This document shows positions 1-7,328 of a DNA stretch of 47,086 bases, one piece after another (positions within the stretch are counted from its first letter, which is position 1; each line of letters begins with the position of its first letter). The notes beneath the pieces are model-generated. The model did not search any database, was not told where the DNA came from, and was given only the letters and a program-made list of their open reading frames with translations. Source of the DNA: an uncultured Pelagibacteraceae bacterium (lineage in GTDB: Bacteria; Pseudomonadota; Alphaproteobacteria; Pelagibacterales; Pelagibacteraceae); NCBI GenBank assembly GCA_902597675.1, contig CACJYR010000009.1, positions 1 to 47,086 on the forward strand, in the 5' to 3' direction. Made by a program: the position numbers and the translations under genes.

Positions 1-729
1 GTAAGTTTTTTTATCTTTTTCTAAGTTAGTAAGATTTTTTTTAATTACATCATCAATTTTTTGACCACCAATAACCTGGGTATGAGAAAAAATATTTTTT
101 TTTGTTATCAAAAATTTTTTAGATTTTCTGCAAATATCACATAAATAATTGTCAGCAAAATAATGGTGAAATCTAGGATGCAAATACACTCCATATTTTT
201 TTAACCAAAATTTATTTATGATTGGAAAGTTGTTATGCAAATAGTCGTATTTAAATGTTTTCTCTCTTGGCCATATGCTAAAATAATCTTTTTTTTTAAA
301 TTTGTTAGCTGTAATTAAAATTTCTTTATCCCAATTTTTTTCAAGAACTATATCATCTCCAACACCACTTATTAGCTCATGATTACTTTTATTGGCTAAA
401 AAATTAATCTTATGAGTATTCTTTTTAAATTTTTTTATAAAAAATCTAATTCTTAGATTTTTTTTGTATTTTTTTAAAATTTTTCTATATTTACTTATAT
501 TTTGGTCATCTTTATCCACTAATAATAATAGCTCGATATTCGTAATATTATTTGTATTTTTTTTAATTGAAGCCAGCAGATTTTTAATTTTTTTATATCT
601 TTTGCTAATGCAAACCAAGGAAATAGTTTTATGTTCTGAAATTTCTTTGGTCAAAAAATATTTTACCCTTGAAAATGTAAACCACTTAATTTTTTTAATA
701 CCTAATAATATTTCTCTTTTAATTCCCAT
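1..729 (-). CDS. Glycosyltransferase-like protein, partial (C-terminus beyond left edge)
   Basis: This leftward reading frame starts at an ATG (727-729) and is open to the window edge, giving 243 residues. An in-frame TAA lies three codons upstream of that ATG, which fixes the start. Features seen: an N-terminal region of the type LVCISKRYKKIKNLLASIKK with a strand-helix pattern, a following LLLLVDKDD strand, a GVGDDIVLEKNWD segment that looks like the acidic metal-binding motif of GT-A glycosyltransferases, and a later PRFHHYFADNYLCDI segment. I infer a family-2-like sugar transferase for surface polysaccharide. The donor and acceptor cannot be told. No clear Shine-Dalgarno sequence is visible. 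Its neighbour is a recombinase gene, which suits a variable surface-sugar island. Family call fairly sure, exact role unknown. Confidence 0.7.
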   Translation of the reverse strand, partial: MGIKREILLGIKKIKWFTFSRVKYFLTKEISEHKTISLVCISKRYKKIKNLLASIKKNTNNITNIELLLLVDKDDQNISKYRKILKKYKKNLRIRFFIKKFKKNTHKINFLANKSNHELISGVGDDIVLEKNWDKEILITANKFKKKDYFSIWPREKTFKYDYLHNNFPIINKFWLKKYGVYLHPRFHHYFADNYLCDICRKSKKFLITKKNIFSHTQVIGGQKIDDVIKKNLTNLEKDKKTY

Positions 730-760
730 TATTTTTTAATTTATTTGCTTCAAATTTTTT

Positions 761-1714
761 TTATATCTTTATCTTATTGAGTGCATTGTTTTTGAAAATA
801 TTTGCCTCTCTTATGTATCTTCTGACCATTTGTGTTGTTTTGTGGCCAGTCATTGCCATTATACTACGTTCATCAGCACCAGATTCTGCGGCAACAGTTG
901 CTAAACCTGATCTTAAACTATGACCCGCAAAATTTTTATTATCAATCCCTGCTAATTTTAGATATTCTTTCATTAATAAAACTACTGATTGGTCGGTTAA
1001 TCTTTTCTCTGTTAGAGATAAACCTTTAGAAAATCTTCTAAAAATAGGGCCGGATTTAATTTTAGAAATTTCTAGCCATTTTTTAAGATTAACAATTGGA
1101 CAATAAGTTTCATTAGTGAAGTAGGGTAGACCTTTAATCATTCCTTCACCGAATTGATCAGTTTTTGATCTTTTAACAGTGATTTTGAGGCCCTCAGGTA
1201 CAAATTCTAAATCTTCATGATCGATTGAAATTAACTCAGTTCGTCTAAATCCACCCCCAAAGCCAATTAATATTATTGATTTATCTCTAAACTTCTTAAT
1301 ATCCTCAATTTTTTTTTCATTTATTACATTAATTATAGATTTTAAATGATTGATTAATATAGGTTTTTTTCCTTTTTGAATACTTCCTTTTACCCTTCTT
1401 ATTCCCATTAAGTTTTCAACAATGATTGGATGTTTTATGTCTATATAATGCCCTTTTAATTTATGAACCATGCTAATTGAGACTAATCTTCTTCTTAAAG
1501 TACTGATTTTTGAATTTTTAGAAAGATGGGTGAGGTATAAAGAAACGATTTTAGGCTCAGATGGTAAAGAATTTAGACCATGCTTAGCACAAAAAGCTCC
1601 AAAGTCTTTAAAGTCTGATTTATATGCTCTTAAAGTGTTATTTGCTTTAGAGCTTTTGAGGTTATTAAGGGTTGCCTCATGAAGCGATTTTAGGTCTGTT
1701 GTCAGTTCATTCAT
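761..1714 (-). CDS. Tyrosine recombinase / site-specific integrase
   Basis: The product has 317 residues, a normal length for a phage- or plasmid-type tyrosine recombinase. The N-terminal about 100 residues form the SAM-like core-binding domain (NTLRAYKSDFKDF). The catalytic domain carries the full set: Arg157 or Arg158 (GFRRTE), Lys184 (RSKTD), His265-x-x-Arg268 (HSLRS), His291 (TGHKTT) and nucleophile Tyr300 (VRRYI). The tail pattern MVRRYIREANIFKNNA is typical of mobile-element integrases rather than housekeeping XerC/XerD. It lies alone between a glycosyltransferase and a small membrane protein, with a long inverted repeat starting at its start codon. Nothing indicates inactivation. Whether it drives excision of a neighbouring segment cannot be told, because only one side of any element is visible. 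Confidence 0.9.
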   Translation of the reverse strand: MNELTTDLKSLHEATLNNLKSSKANNTLRAYKSDFKDFGAFCAKHGLNSLPSEPKIVSLYLTHLSKNSKISTLRRRLVSISMVHKLKGHYIDIKHPIIVENLMGIRRVKGSIQKGKKPILINHLKSIINVINEKKIEDIKKFRDKSIILIGFGGGFRRTELISIDHEDLEFVPEGLKITVKRSKTDQFGEGMIKGLPYFTNETYCPIVNLKKWLEISKIKSGPIFRRFSKGLSLTEKRLTDQSVVLLMKEYLKLAGIDNKNFAGHSLRSGLATVAAESGADERSIMAMTGHKTTQMVRRYIREANIFKNNALNKIKI

Positions 1715-1756
1715 ATAATTACTATCGATAACAATTAATTATCAATAGTAATATAT
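1713..1756. repeat. 18-19 bp inverted repeat with 7-base spacer beside the integrase start
   Basis: The left arm at 1713-1731 and the right arm at 1739-1756 are reverse complements apart from one extra A and one C/T mismatch, and they flank the spacer CAATTAA. The inner arms end in GATAA and begin with TTATC, which resembles the inward-facing TAA/TTA edges of dif-type sites. The repeat touches the ATG of the recombinase. It could be a recombination core site or an operator controlling the recombinase. Confidence 0.6.
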
Positions 1757-1795
1757 CAAGTGATTTTTAATGTCAATAGTTTAAATATAAAAATT

Positions 1796-1972
1796 ATGGG
1801 TTCAATTGATGGAGAAATTCCTGCTGTATGGTTTTTAATTACCTCTGTGGGATTTATTATTTTAAGTTCAATTCAATATAAAAATGATGGCAAAAGCATT
1901 GAAACTATTTTTTTATCTATCTTGGCAATCTTATTTTTAATCAGCTATTTTATCTTAGTTTTCAAAGCTTAA
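1796..1972 (+). CDS. Small two-helix membrane protein, unknown function
   Basis: The protein has 58 residues from the ATG at 1796. A longer reading from a GTG at 1760 adds twelve residues that overlap the promoter side of the integrase, so I prefer the ATG. Two hydrophobic stretches are seen, roughly residues 9-23 (AVWFLITSVGFIILS) and 37-56 (TIFLSILAILFLISYFILVF), separated by a short charged loop (QYKNDGKSIE). No domain is recognised and the function is unknown. It is divergent from the integrase and has about 95 bases of non-coding sequence after it before the structured block. Composition is like the surrounding genome. It is supported by clean membrane-protein character rather than by homology. 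Confidence 0.55.
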   Translation: MGSIDGEIPAVWFLITSVGFIILSSIQYKNDGKSIETIFLSILAILFLISYFILVFKA

Positions 1973-2057
1973 TTTATCCCCAATATTCACAGGAATTTCT
2001 GTAAATTTTCAGAATCAATTAAAAGGTGATAGAGCTTTAAAATCATATCTGTTAGAG

Positions 2058-2063
2058 TATAAA
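2058..2063 (+). promoter_or_regulatory. Possible -10 element before the GC-rich structured block
   Basis: TATAAA lies about 5-7 bases upstream of the first hairpin (2068-2085), so a transcript starting at the usual distance would begin close to that hairpin. I see no convincing -35 match. This is an inference from position. Confidence 0.3.
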
Positions 2064-2067
2064 TGAA

Positions 2068-2256
2068 TTAAGGGGCAACCCTTAACTGGCCAATTGGGCA
2101 AAAGCCGAGAGGTACAAATCCAAGGGGCAGAAAGTTCTGCAAAGCATCGCTGAACATGCAGAACGGGAGGCATGGCGGTAGCGCATCAACGACGTGCCAA
2201 AACTACTGTTCTTTGCACCCTTAAAAGTGCAAGGAAACAGGGGTTTTTCAGGAAAA
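2068..2256 (+). other. GC-rich block with four hairpins; candidate structured RNA or leader of the downstream alkyltransferase gene
   Basis: By hand count 2071-2220 is about 53% G+C, far above its flanks. Four stems are visible: 2068-2074/2079-2085 (7 bp, GCAA tetraloop), 2134-2141/2157-2164 (8 bp perfect, 15-base loop), 2169-2174/2193-2198 (6 bp with one G-T pair) and 2213-2218/2227-2232 (6 bp). In a SAR11-like genome such GC content is usual only for structural RNA. It is not recognisable as tRNA, tmRNA, RNase P or SRP RNA: I find no T-loop motif or conserved cores. One frame also reads as plausible peptide, broken by a TAG at 2179, and it continues into the alkyltransferase frame, so a decayed gene is the alternative. 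Strand is assumed from the downstream gene and the -10-like element. Confidence 0.45.
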
Positions 2257-2532
2257 ATGCATCTTAAAGGCACTAAATTTCAATTAAAAGTCTGGAAATA
2301 CCTCAAAACTATACCAAAAGGTAAAATAAGAACATATAAACAAGTTGCTGCTGCAATAAACAGCCCTAAATCAGCCAGAGCTGTAGCTAATGCTTGTGCT
2401 AAAAACCCATATGCCCCAAAAATACCTTGTCATAGAGTGATTAGATCTGATGGAGCTCTTGGAGGTTACTCTGGTAGAGGTGGAATCAAGCAAAAGCTCA
2501 AGTTGCTAAGATCTGAAAAAGTAGCTATTTAG
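2257..2532 (+). CDS. O6-alkylguanine-DNA alkyltransferase (MGMT/Ada C-terminal domain) family protein
   Basis: From the ATG at 2257 the protein has 91 residues and is almost exactly the DNA-binding and active-site domain of the family: GTKFQLKVWKYLKTIPKGK at the start, the arginine-finger helix SPKSARAVANACAKN, the alkyl-acceptor motif PCHRV with Cys58, and GGYSGRGGIKQKLKLL at the end. The family transfers alkyl groups from O6-alkylguanine to this cysteine in a suicide reaction. The usual N-terminal ribonuclease-H-like domain and the Ada regulatory domain are absent, so this is a minimal form. A GTG at 2194 would add 21 residues, but those lie in the structured block and do not resemble the family. 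AGGA at 2250-2253 is a weak ribosome site. It might be an alkyltransferase-like protein, but the acceptor cysteine is present. Confidence 0.85.
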   Translation: MHLKGTKFQLKVWKYLKTIPKGKIRTYKQVAAAINSPKSARAVANACAKNPYAPKIPCHRVIRSDGALGGYSGRGGIKQKLKLLRSEKVAI

Positions 2533-2992
2533 AACTATTTTAAACATTTTTTAAGTTAAAAAAGTGAGTAAAATCAACGCTTTTTTACCTTTTTGTAAGA
2601 TTACTTACTAAATAACATAATTCACCCTTTGGTTGTACCATAAATTAACCTAAACCAAAAATAGACCCCTCTATGGGCGTTTAAATGCTATATTCAATTA
2701 GTGCATCGCTCTACTATTCAACTATATCAATGCTTTTGGACTGCCCTTTTTTTTTTGAATTTTCATAACCACAATCGAAAAAAGTCCCTATTTTAAAGGA
2801 TTATTTGATATTTTTCATAATTTACTATAAACTACAATCTTGCAGAGCATATTAGGGTGATTTTAACATTAAATAGTTCAAAATATTCAAAAATTAATAT
2901 TATTTATATTTTTAATAAAATACAATAAATACAACATTTTATAAATAATACTTAATGTAATACATTAGAAAGTAGTAAATAAATATTACCTA
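2533..2992. other. Gene-free region between convergent genes
   Basis: This 460-base stretch has no reading frame with coding character on either strand. It contains the terminator at 2558-2586, a weak inverted repeat (GGACT at 2738-2742, AGTCC at 2783-2787) bordering a T-run and an A-run, and a very AT-rich tail from about 2870. I see nothing else that can be supported. It is the longest gene-free gap in the window. Confidence 0.7.
2558..2586 (+). terminator. Likely intrinsic terminator after the alkyltransferase gene
   Basis: AAAAAAGTG at 2558-2566 pairs with CGCTTTTTT at 2578-2586 (one wobble) around an 11-base loop, 26 bases after the stop codon. The downstream arm supplies the T-run. The symmetry of A-run and T-run could let it work on both strands. 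Confidence 0.5.
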
Positions 2993-3844
2993 TTATTTTA
3001 CTTTTTTAACTAAGTTCTCTCTTCTTGAGATGTAGATACCACTTAATACAATAATAAACAAACCTAAGAAAGTCCAATAATCAGGGAAATCACTAAAGAA
3101 ATAATAACCTATAATTATGTTTGTAATGATCTCAAAATAACTAAAAGGAGCTAATTTTGAAGCATCAGCGTATTTTAGAGATAATATTAAAAATAAATGA
3201 CCTACGCAGGCAAATACACCAATCGCAGCCATCATTGACCACTGATTAATTGTTGGCTTGATCCAAACAAAAGGCATTACACATGAAATAATAACAGCCC
3301 CTACTACACCAGTTAACAATAAAGTTAATAAAGGATTGTCTGAAGTACTTAACTTACGAGTAATAATTAAATAAAATCCATACATTATTCCTGTTCCAAG
3401 CGCAGCAATACTTGCTAAATTAATTTCTACAAAACCAGGTCTTATAACAACCAAGGATCCTATAAATCCTATAATTACAGCTAACCATCTTCTAAATCCA
3501 ACCCTCTCATCTAAAAAAATTGGAGAAAAAGCTGTAACGATCAAAGGTGCAATAAATGCCAAAGTTAATGCTTTTGCTAAAGAGATTACTGAAATGGCAT
3601 AAAAGAAACAAATATTAGCTGTTAAAAGTATTAAGCCTCTTATAAATTGTAGCTTCGGTTTGTCTGTCCAAACAAGATTTTCTCGAAAAAAGAAAAACAT
3701 AATTGGCAAAGTGAACGCCACAGTAAAAAAATATCTTGCCCAAGTGATTTGTAATACAGGTAATTCTGCACTTAAATATTTAGCAAAACCATCCATAATT
3801 GGAAGCATTACCCACGCTAAAAGATTAAATGTAATAGCCTTCAT
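2993..3844 (-). CDS. DMT-superfamily (EamA) permease
   Basis: The protein has 283 residues and about ten hydrophobic segments arranged as two EamA repeats (residues about 1-135 and 145-278). It starts MKAITFNLLAWVMLPIMDGF and has the first-repeat elements FTLPIMFFFF and LAKALTLAFIAPLIVTAFSPIFL, then the second-repeat ASKLAPFSYFEIITNIIIGYYFF. The family exports or imports small metabolites such as amino acids or nucleosides across the inner membrane, and the substrate cannot be read from sequence. The gene is the last of a leftward series behind the AEC permease, 16 bases after it. The charged C-terminus (SRRENLVKKVK) is cytoplasmic by the positive-inside rule. Family certain, role unknown. 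Confidence 0.88.
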   Translation of the reverse strand: MKAITFNLLAWVMLPIMDGFAKYLSAELPVLQITWARYFFTVAFTLPIMFFFFRENLVWTDKPKLQFIRGLILLTANICFFYAISVISLAKALTLAFIAPLIVTAFSPIFLDERVGFRRWLAVIIGFIGSLVVIRPGFVEINLASIAALGTGIMYGFYLIITRKLSTSDNPLLTLLLTGVVGAVIISCVMPFVWIKPTINQWSMMAAIGVFACVGHLFLILSLKYADASKLAPFSYFEIITNIIIGYYFFSDFPDYWTFLGLFIIVLSGIYISRRENLVKKVK

Positions 3845-3860
3845 ATAAGAAGGATATAGA

Positions 3861-4763
3861 TTAATTAAAGTATTTTAAAGCAAAGAATACAACAATTGGA
3901 ATTGTTATAAAAGACATGAGTGTTGACACAACAATAGTACTAGCAACACTATCAACAATTTTTTTAGGTGAATAAATTGATGCAACAAGATAATTAAGAA
4001 CTGCGCTAGGCATTGAACATTGAATCAGTAATACACCAGCTGCGAACCCTTCTAGACCAAAATATAATATTAATAAATAACCAATAATAGGTCCAACAAT
4101 CACTCGGCCTAAAGAAGAAAATATTGCCTTGTTAAGTGAAAAAACTTTAAGTCTTGTTAGTGCTATTCCTAATGACATCAAAATTAAAAATATTGTGGCA
4201 TACATTAATAAAAAAGTAGTATTTTCTATAAATCCTGGAAGTTCATAATCATAATAAAGTAAAAAAACTGCAATAATGATTGCATAAAAAGGTGGGCTTT
4301 TTATTATGACTTGTAAACTAAATTTTCTATCCGCTAAAAAAACACCTAATGTAAAGTGACACAAAATGATTAGGGCAGATATAGCGGCTGAAACACCAAG
4401 ACCTTGAGAACCATATGCGAATAAACATATTGGTAAACCCATATTACCAGTATTGGGCATTGTTAAAGGCGGAAGTTCTCTTATTATATCTTTAGTATTT
4501 AAAAGAAATAATATGATTATTCCAACAATAATGAACCCAACAATTGCGATTGCATAGTACCAAAAAAAATTAATGAAAATAGTAAACGATATATTTACCG
4601 GATTTAATGCATAAATAATCATTGCTGGTGTGCCAACATTTGCAGCAAAATTAGTGATAAATGTAGTATCAATTTTAGGATTTTTTTTACCAAGATAATA
4701 TCCAATACCCACAACAAAGAATACTGGAAACAAAACTTCAAAAAGTTTTATATAAATATCCAT
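3861..4763 (-). CDS. AEC (auxin efflux carrier) family permease
   Basis: The protein has 300 residues with about ten transmembrane segments in the two five-helix halves typical of the AEC family. Family landmarks are the GTPAMIIYAL segment near residue 45, the MPNTGNMGLPICLFAYG stretch near residue 102, and the C-terminal SMPSAVLNYLVASIY motif. Characterised bacterial relatives move dicarboxylates such as malate, or other organic anions. The substrate here is open. Its ATG overlaps the stop of the homoserine dehydrogenase gene by one base (TAATG), so translation is probably coupled. It lies in a series with amino-acid biosynthesis genes, which weakly suggests transport of an amino acid or related acid. 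Confidence 0.85.
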   Translation of the reverse strand: MDIYIKLFEVLFPVFFVVGIGYYLGKKNPKIDTTFITNFAANVGTPAMIIYALNPVNISFTIFINFFWYYAIAIVGFIIVGIIILFLLNTKDIIRELPPLTMPNTGNMGLPICLFAYGSQGLGVSAAISALIILCHFTLGVFLADRKFSLQVIIKSPPFYAIIIAVFLLYYDYELPGFIENTTFLLMYATIFLILMSLGIALTRLKVFSLNKAIFSSLGRVIVGPIIGYLLILYFGLEGFAAGVLLIQCSMPSAVLNYLVASIYSPKKIVDSVASTIVVSTLMSFITIPIVVFFALKYFN

Positions 4764-6055
4764 TAATTATAAAGTCTAATTAAAGTTGGAAATTTGAGAA
4801 TATTTTTATTTTTTTTAAAAATCGATAGACAATTTTTTATATTTTTTTCAGTAGTTTTATGGCTTATAATAACAATTGTAGCCTTCTTATTTTTCTTATC
4901 GGGTGTTTGGATAATTCTTTTTACTGAGATCTTAAATTTAGATAATCGATTTGTTATTAAAGATAAAACGCCCTGTTTATCCTTAACTTCAAATCTAAGA
5001 TATAATGAATTAGAATAATTTTGATTGTTAAAGGGTTTTATAGATTTTCTTTTATTATAAGAAATTCCAAAAGGGGGTTTTATATTTCCTCTCAAAATTG
5101 ATAGTAAATCTGATAATAAGGATGATGAAGTTGGTCCAGGACCTGCCCCCTCTCCTTGTAAAATACTTTGACCTACTGGTTTGCCTTCTGTAATAACCGC
5201 ATTCATTACACCATTCACATTTCCGATATATGAGTTTTTACTTAGTAAACATGGATGTACCGTTTCGAATAATTGATTATTAATAATTTCAGAAATCCCA
5301 AGTAATTTTATCCTCAAACCTAATTGATTTGCTATTTTAATATCTTCTAGTTTAATATTTTCAATTCCTTCCATTATACACTTACTTTTTGATATTTTGA
5401 TATTAAATGAAAGCGCTGATAAAATTCTAATTTTAGCAAAAGCATCAAAACCATTTAAATCTAATTTAGGATTACCAGGTTCAGCATAACCAAGTACCTG
5501 AGCTTTCTTTAAAACTTTTTCAAAACTTTCGTTACTATTTTCCATCTCTGATAAGATATAATTAGTTGTCCCATTTAGGATTCCATAAACTTTTTTAATC
5601 TTATTAGTTGCTAAACCTTCTTTAATAGTTCGAAGAATTGGAATTCCTCCAGCAACAGAAGCTTCGAACTCTAGATTTACTTTTTTCATTTCAGCTAGTT
5701 TCGCTAAATGATCACCATGTTTAGCAATTAATGCTTTATTAGGCGTTATTACATTTACTTTATTTTTCAAAGCGTATTCAACTATCTTTTTGGAAATACC
5801 ATCAGATAAACCAATACATTCAAATAAAATATCTATTTTTTTTTCTTTAAAAATTTTTAAAGGATTTGAATAAAAAATTTTTTTATCTATGTTAAATCGT
5901 CTTTTTTTGTTTTTATTTTTAGCAGATATAGCTACAATATTTATTCTTTTTCCGGTTTTTATCTCGATTTCTTTCTTTTTTGAATTTAATTCATTATACA
6001 AAAATATTCCAACCTGACCTAATCCAACTAGAGCAATATTTATATCTTTATTCAT
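4763..6055 (-). CDS. hom: Homoserine dehydrogenase
   Basis: The 430-residue product reduces aspartate semialdehyde to homoserine, the branch step to threonine and methionine. Seen: the nucleotide-binding loop GLGQVG (residues 11-16), the PNKALIAKHG segment, the signature region ASVAGGIPILRTIKEGL followed by GILNGTTNYILSEM, the substrate-site stretch EPGNPKLDLNGFDAFAKI, and a C-terminal ACT domain (about residue 350 on, LYLRFEVKDKQGVLSLIT) that normally binds threonine for feedback control. The length is usual for the single-function enzyme. It overlaps the upstream lipoprotein gene by one base and the downstream AEC gene by one base. Homoserine made here would be acetylated and then used by the riboswitch-controlled metY product encoded about 2.4 kb away. 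Confidence 0.95.
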   Translation of the reverse strand: MNKDINIALVGLGQVGIFLYNELNSKKKEIEIKTGKRINIVAISAKNKNKKRRFNIDKKIFYSNPLKIFKEKKIDILFECIGLSDGISKKIVEYALKNKVNVITPNKALIAKHGDHLAKLAEMKKVNLEFEASVAGGIPILRTIKEGLATNKIKKVYGILNGTTNYILSEMENSNESFEKVLKKAQVLGYAEPGNPKLDLNGFDAFAKIRILSALSFNIKISKSKCIMEGIENIKLEDIKIANQLGLRIKLLGISEIINNQLFETVHPCLLSKNSYIGNVNGVMNAVITEGKPVGQSILQGEGAGPGPTSSSLLSDLLSILRGNIKPPFGISYNKRKSIKPFNNQNYSNSLYLRFEVKDKQGVLSLITNRLSKFKISVKRIIQTPDKKNKKATIVIISHKTTEKNIKNCLSIFKKNKNILKFPTLIRLYN

Positions 6056-6276
6056 CAGTTGATATCCGGAAATTTACTTTTTTTGATATAATTATTAACA
6101 AAAATTTCGAACTCTTCTATTGTCATTAATCTAATATCTTTTGATTTTTTTATTATTTCAGTTAATTTATTGTTATCATTTTTTTTATCGCTTTTCTCAT
6201 TCCAGTATTCAGAGTCAATATTAAATGAACATGCGTTTAAAAATATAAAAAAAGCTATAAATAAAAATTTATTCAT
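6055..6276 (-). CDS. Small lipoprotein, unknown function
   Basis: The 73-residue product has a short hydrophobic signal (FLFIAFFIFLNAC) ending in a lipobox with the lipidated cysteine at about residue 16, so it is probably membrane-anchored on the periplasmic side. The mature part is hydrophilic and lysine- and asparagine-rich, with a final segment MTIEEFEIFVNNYIKKSKFPD that could be a short amphipathic helix. I do not recognise a family. The start overlaps the argC stop by four bases (ATGA), and the stop overlaps the hom start by one base, so it is nested in a biosynthetic operon without obvious metabolic relation. Confidence 0.75.
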   Translation of the reverse strand: MNKFLFIAFFIFLNACSFNIDSEYWNEKSDKKNDNNKLTEIIKKSKDIRLMTIEEFEIFVNNYIKKSKFPDIN

Positions 6277-7295
6277 TTAAAACCAGCATCTTTTGGAAAA
6301 TTAAATTTCATATTCATATTTTGTATTGCCTGACCTGCTCCTCCTTTAATAAGATTATCAATAGCAGAAAGTATAATTATCTTATTCTTATTTTTTGATT
6401 TACAAACAGATATATTGCAATTATTCGTATTAATTACATCATTTGTACTTATTAATTTGTCTTTATTTAATATTTTAATAAAATTTGCTGTTTTGTAATA
6501 TTTTTTCAACGTGTTTAATATTTTTGATGCTGAGGAAGTCTTATTAAGCTCAACATAAATTGTGCTTAAAATGCCTCTAAACATAGGTGATAAATGAGGA
6601 GTAAAATCAAATTGAATATTTCCTTTAACACATCTTTTTATCATTTCTTCAATTTCAGAATTATGTCTGTGTGATGCAACACCATAAGCACTTAAAGATT
6701 CATATAAATTTTTATCTTTATATTTTTTGTGTACACCTCTTCCAGCACCAGAATATCCTGATTTTGAATCAATTATAATATTATGATTTTTTATTAATCT
6801 ATTTTTTAACAAAGGTATTAAAGGTAATAGAATAGAAGTCGGATAACATCCAGGACAAGAAATAATTTTATAATCTTGAACTTTTTTACCTGTAATTTCA
6901 GGTAAAGAATAAATACTATTCTTAATATTATATTTTGCTTTATGATCTTTTTTATACCATTTTTTGTAATCTAAAGCTTTTTGAAGCCTAAAATCTGCGG
7001 CAAGATCAATTAAAACATTCTGTTTATTCAAATATTTTGAAATTTCTTGTGCTTCTCCATTGGGAAGTGCTGTAAATACAACATCAATTTCATTCAAAAA
7101 TTTTTTATTGAATTTTACAATTTTGGGCAATTTTTTTAGTCCAGTAGTTTTATCGTAATAAGAAATTTTTTTTCCTACTGATGTGTTTCCACATAAATAC
7201 TTTATTTTTACATATTTATGTTTGTTTAACAATTTTATCAATTGGATACCAATGTAACCAGTTGATCCAGCGACTAATACGTTAAGCTTAGGCAT
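6273..7295 (-). CDS. argC: N-acetyl-gamma-glutamyl-phosphate reductase
   Basis: The 340-residue product makes N-acetylglutamate semialdehyde from the acyl phosphate, using NADPH, in arginine synthesis. The N-terminal nucleotide-binding motif is AGSTGYIGIQLIKLL (from residue 9), the ALPNGEAQE loop follows, and the active-site cysteine is Cys150 in SCPGCYPTS. The SGYSGAGRG and HRHNSEIEE segments with the catalytic His, and HLSPMFRGI, are also present. The length is typical of the long form. The gene follows rpsI after 33 bases and overlaps the small lipoprotein gene by four bases. No other arginine gene is in the window except argS, which is unrelated in function. Confidence 0.95.
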   Translation of the reverse strand: MPKLNVLVAGSTGYIGIQLIKLLNKHKYVKIKYLCGNTSVGKKISYYDKTTGLKKLPKIVKFNKKFLNEIDVVFTALPNGEAQEISKYLNKQNVLIDLAADFRLQKALDYKKWYKKDHKAKYNIKNSIYSLPEITGKKVQDYKIISCPGCYPTSILLPLIPLLKNRLIKNHNIIIDSKSGYSGAGRGVHKKYKDKNLYESLSAYGVASHRHNSEIEEMIKRCVKGNIQFDFTPHLSPMFRGILSTIYVELNKTSSASKILNTLKKYYKTANFIKILNKDKLISTNDVINTNNCNISVCKSKNKNKIIILSAIDNLIKGGAGQAIQNMNMKFNFPKDAGFK

Positions 7296-7328
7296 TTCTT
7301 ATTATAACAGTTAAAAATTAAAAAAAAA

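Noticed and set aside
464..739. Rightward 91-codon frame rich in Phe, Leu and Ile
   Set aside because: It is the antisense shadow of the partial glycosyltransferase gene, whose leftward frame has coherent protein motifs over the whole length.
2068..2256. Identity as tmRNA, RNase P RNA, SRP RNA or 6S RNA
   Set aside because: No T-loop (TTCGA context), no RNase P or SRP core motifs, and successive short hairpins instead of the long 6S-type hairpin. The nearest resemblance, GGGGCAACCC, is too short to matter.
2082..2273. Leftward 63-codon frame through the GC-rich block
   Set aside because: Cysteine-rich, unlike any family and antisense to the block. It gives no support beyond being open.
2738..2787. 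Inverted repeat GGACT/AGTCC with T-run and A-run as a terminator
   Set aside because: Only five solid pairs plus A-T runs, with unpaired bases between them. It is not near a stop codon, so I mention it only as part of the gene-free region.
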